Positions 5,797 through 6,880 of a stretch of 6,880 nt of DNA are shown here, in pieces (positions within the stretch are counted from its first letter, which is position 1; each line of letters opens with the position of its first letter). Origin of the DNA: an uncultured Lewinella sp. (GTDB lineage: Bacteria > Bacteroidota > Bacteroidia > Chitinophagales > Saprospiraceae); the NCBI GenBank assembly GCA_938021455.1, contig CALIGP010000002.1, positions 1 through 6,880 on the forward strand, written 5' to 3'. The position numbers were made by a program, and so were the translations under genes. The notes under the pieces were generated by a model, which ran no database searches, was not told where the DNA came from, and was given only the letters and a program-made list of their open reading frames with translations.

Positions 5797-6880
5797 ATGA
5801 GTAAATTAGAACTGGACCTCCCCGTCCTACTCCCCGAAATACCCGACGAGCGCGACCAGTGCGTCACCCGCCTATTGGCTGCCCTCAACGCCGAAGCCGG
5901 CATTGAAAAAGCCCACATTAAGGAGGGCACGCCCGCTGAGGTTTGTATCCATTACAATCCTGAACAACTGGCTCTGAGTAAAGTAAAAGCCATTGCCAGG
6001 CGTGCCGGCGCGGACATTACTTCCCGCTATCGGCATTTGCTTATCGATGTGACCGGCATCCGGCACCAACGTCACGCCCGCCAGCTCGGGGAACAAATCG
6101 GAAAAACACCCGGCATCCTCGAAGCCGTCGTATCAGGTGCCGGGGTAGCCAGGATTGAATACGATAGTACCCTCACGGACGAAAATACCGTGCGGGCCGC
6201 GATCGCTGACACCGACCTACAAATGGGAGGCACGGTCAAAAGGGATGAACACGCCGGCCACGACCACGGCCCCAGAGAACACGGAAAGGAAAAACACAGC
6301 GGCGGAGACGGCCACAACCACGACCACGGTGGCATCTTCGGCGAGAATACCGAGCTCTATTTCGCCATTGCCAGTGGCGTTTTCTGGCTCGTCGGTCTCA
6401 TCCTGAGTTTCCTAAGCGGTGTTCCTGAACTGGTTTCAACGGTGCTGTTCGTCATCGCCATCCTGCTGGGAGGTTACTTCATTCTTATCGAAGCTATTCA
6501 GACCATCCGTCAGGGTAAGTTCGAAATCGACTTCCTGATGCTCGTAGCCGCCGCCGGTGCCTGCGCGCTCGGGGAATTCCAGGAAGCAGCCCTCTTGCTA
6601 TTCTTGTTCAGCATCGGCCATGCCCTGGAAAACTACGCCATGGGCCGTGCCCGCAAATCAATCGAGGCGCTGTCCGACCTGGCCCCGCCAACCGCGCTAG
6701 TCAAACGCGATGGCACTACCACCGAAGTAGGCGTGGAAAAACTGGCCTTAGGCGACATCATCGTTGTCCGCCCTAATTCCAAAATAGCCGCCGACGGCGT
6801 GATCGTCAGCGGAACCTCCGCCGTCGATCAAGCACCCATTACCGGAGAGAGCGTTCCGGTAGATAAAATACCGGTTACCA
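5797..6880 (+). CDS. P1B-type heavy-metal-translocating ATPase, ZntA/CadA-like (3' partial)
   Basis: The ATG at 5797, 19 bases after the previous stop, opens 361 codons with no stop before the right edge. Residues 1-75 are a degenerate HMA-like domain with C22 (DERDQC) and C50-I-H52. Residues 80-145 are a second HMA-like domain whose usual GMxCxxCA reads GIRHQRHA, with H90 and H93. Residues 152-178 are His-rich (HAGHDHG, HNHDHGG). Helices follow at about 186-207, 211-232, 244-259 and 262-276. The segment EIDFLMLVAAAGA, then LENYAMGRARKSIEALSDLAPPTA, strongly resembles E. coli ZntA. The actuator domain shows GDIIVVRPNSKIAADG and the dephosphorylation loop TGES (349-352). The CPC-type transport site, DKTGT phosphorylation site and ATP-binding domain lie outside the window, so metal specificity cannot be read directly; Zn/Cd/Pb (or Co) is inferred from the resemblance and context. 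Expected function: ATP-driven export from cytosol to periplasm, feeding the Czc complex. Confidence 0.93.
   Translation, partial: MSKLELDLPVLLPEIPDERDQCVTRLLAALNAEAGIEKAHIKEGTPAEVCIHYNPEQLALSKVKAIARRAGADITSRYRHLLIDVTGIRHQRHARQLGEQIGKTPGILEAVVSGAGVARIEYDSTLTDENTVRAAIADTDLQMGGTVKRDEHAGHDHGPREHGKEKHSGGDGHNHDHGGIFGENTELYFAIASGVFWLVGLILSFLSGVPELVSTVLFVIAILLGGYFILIEAIQTIRQGKFEIDFLMLVAAAGACALGEFQEAALLLFLFSIGHALENYAMGRARKSIEALSDLAPPTALVKRDGTTTEVGVEKLALGDIIVVRPNSKIAADGVIVSGTSAVDQAPITGESVPVDKIPVT

Overview
This window is one tightly packed, plus-strand gene cluster for heavy-metal export, cut at both ends. It most likely comes from a Bacteroidota bacterium with a fairly GC-rich genome; a Saprospiria/Lewinella-type lineage is only a guess. 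The reasons are: the inner-membrane RND pump and the outer-membrane channel are joined in one reading frame, an arrangement I associate with this phylum; the adaptor has a lipoprotein-type leader and a His/Asp/Glu-rich stretch; the hybrid HMA-CDF transporter is of a type I recall from Bacteroidota; the three complete gene starts have no Shine-Dalgarno sequence; and the embedded leader ends in Ala-Gln, as Bacteroidota signal peptides often do.

Layout: (1) positions 1-3679, a CzcA-type RND pump, missing its first roughly 220 residues, fused to a CzcC/TolC-type outer-membrane channel; (2) 3693-4976, the CzcB periplasmic adaptor; (3) 4983-5777, a short transporter with an N-terminal HMA-like domain and a six-helix CDF-like membrane domain; (4) 5797 to the right edge, the first 361 residues of a ZntA/CadA-like P1B ATPase. 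The gaps are 13, 6 and 19 bases, so this looks like one transcript. No promoter, terminator, RNA gene, mobile element or CRISPR array is visible, and no gap approaches 300 bases.

How the genes probably work together (inference): the P-type ATPase and the CDF-like protein move metal from cytoplasm to periplasm, and the CzcA-CzcB-CzcC complex takes periplasmic metal across the outer membrane. The pump has the Asp/Asp/Glu proton-relay pattern of divalent-cation (Zn/Co/Cd/Ni) pumps rather than the Cu/Ag type. Three of the four proteins carry His-rich or modified HMA-like metal-handling segments.

The most interesting points are: the pump-channel junction, which holds a full signal-peptide-like segment with an in-frame GTG, a strong Shine-Dalgarno-like GGAGGAG and a local AT-rich codon patch, suggesting a hidden or ancestral czcC start and/or a protein cleaved in two; an HMA-like domain in the ATPase whose CxxC is replaced by HxxH; and a CDF-like transporter with no C-terminal domain and with the conserved helix-5 His replaced by Phe. 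The general system (Czc-type efflux) is known; I do not claim a wholly new system.
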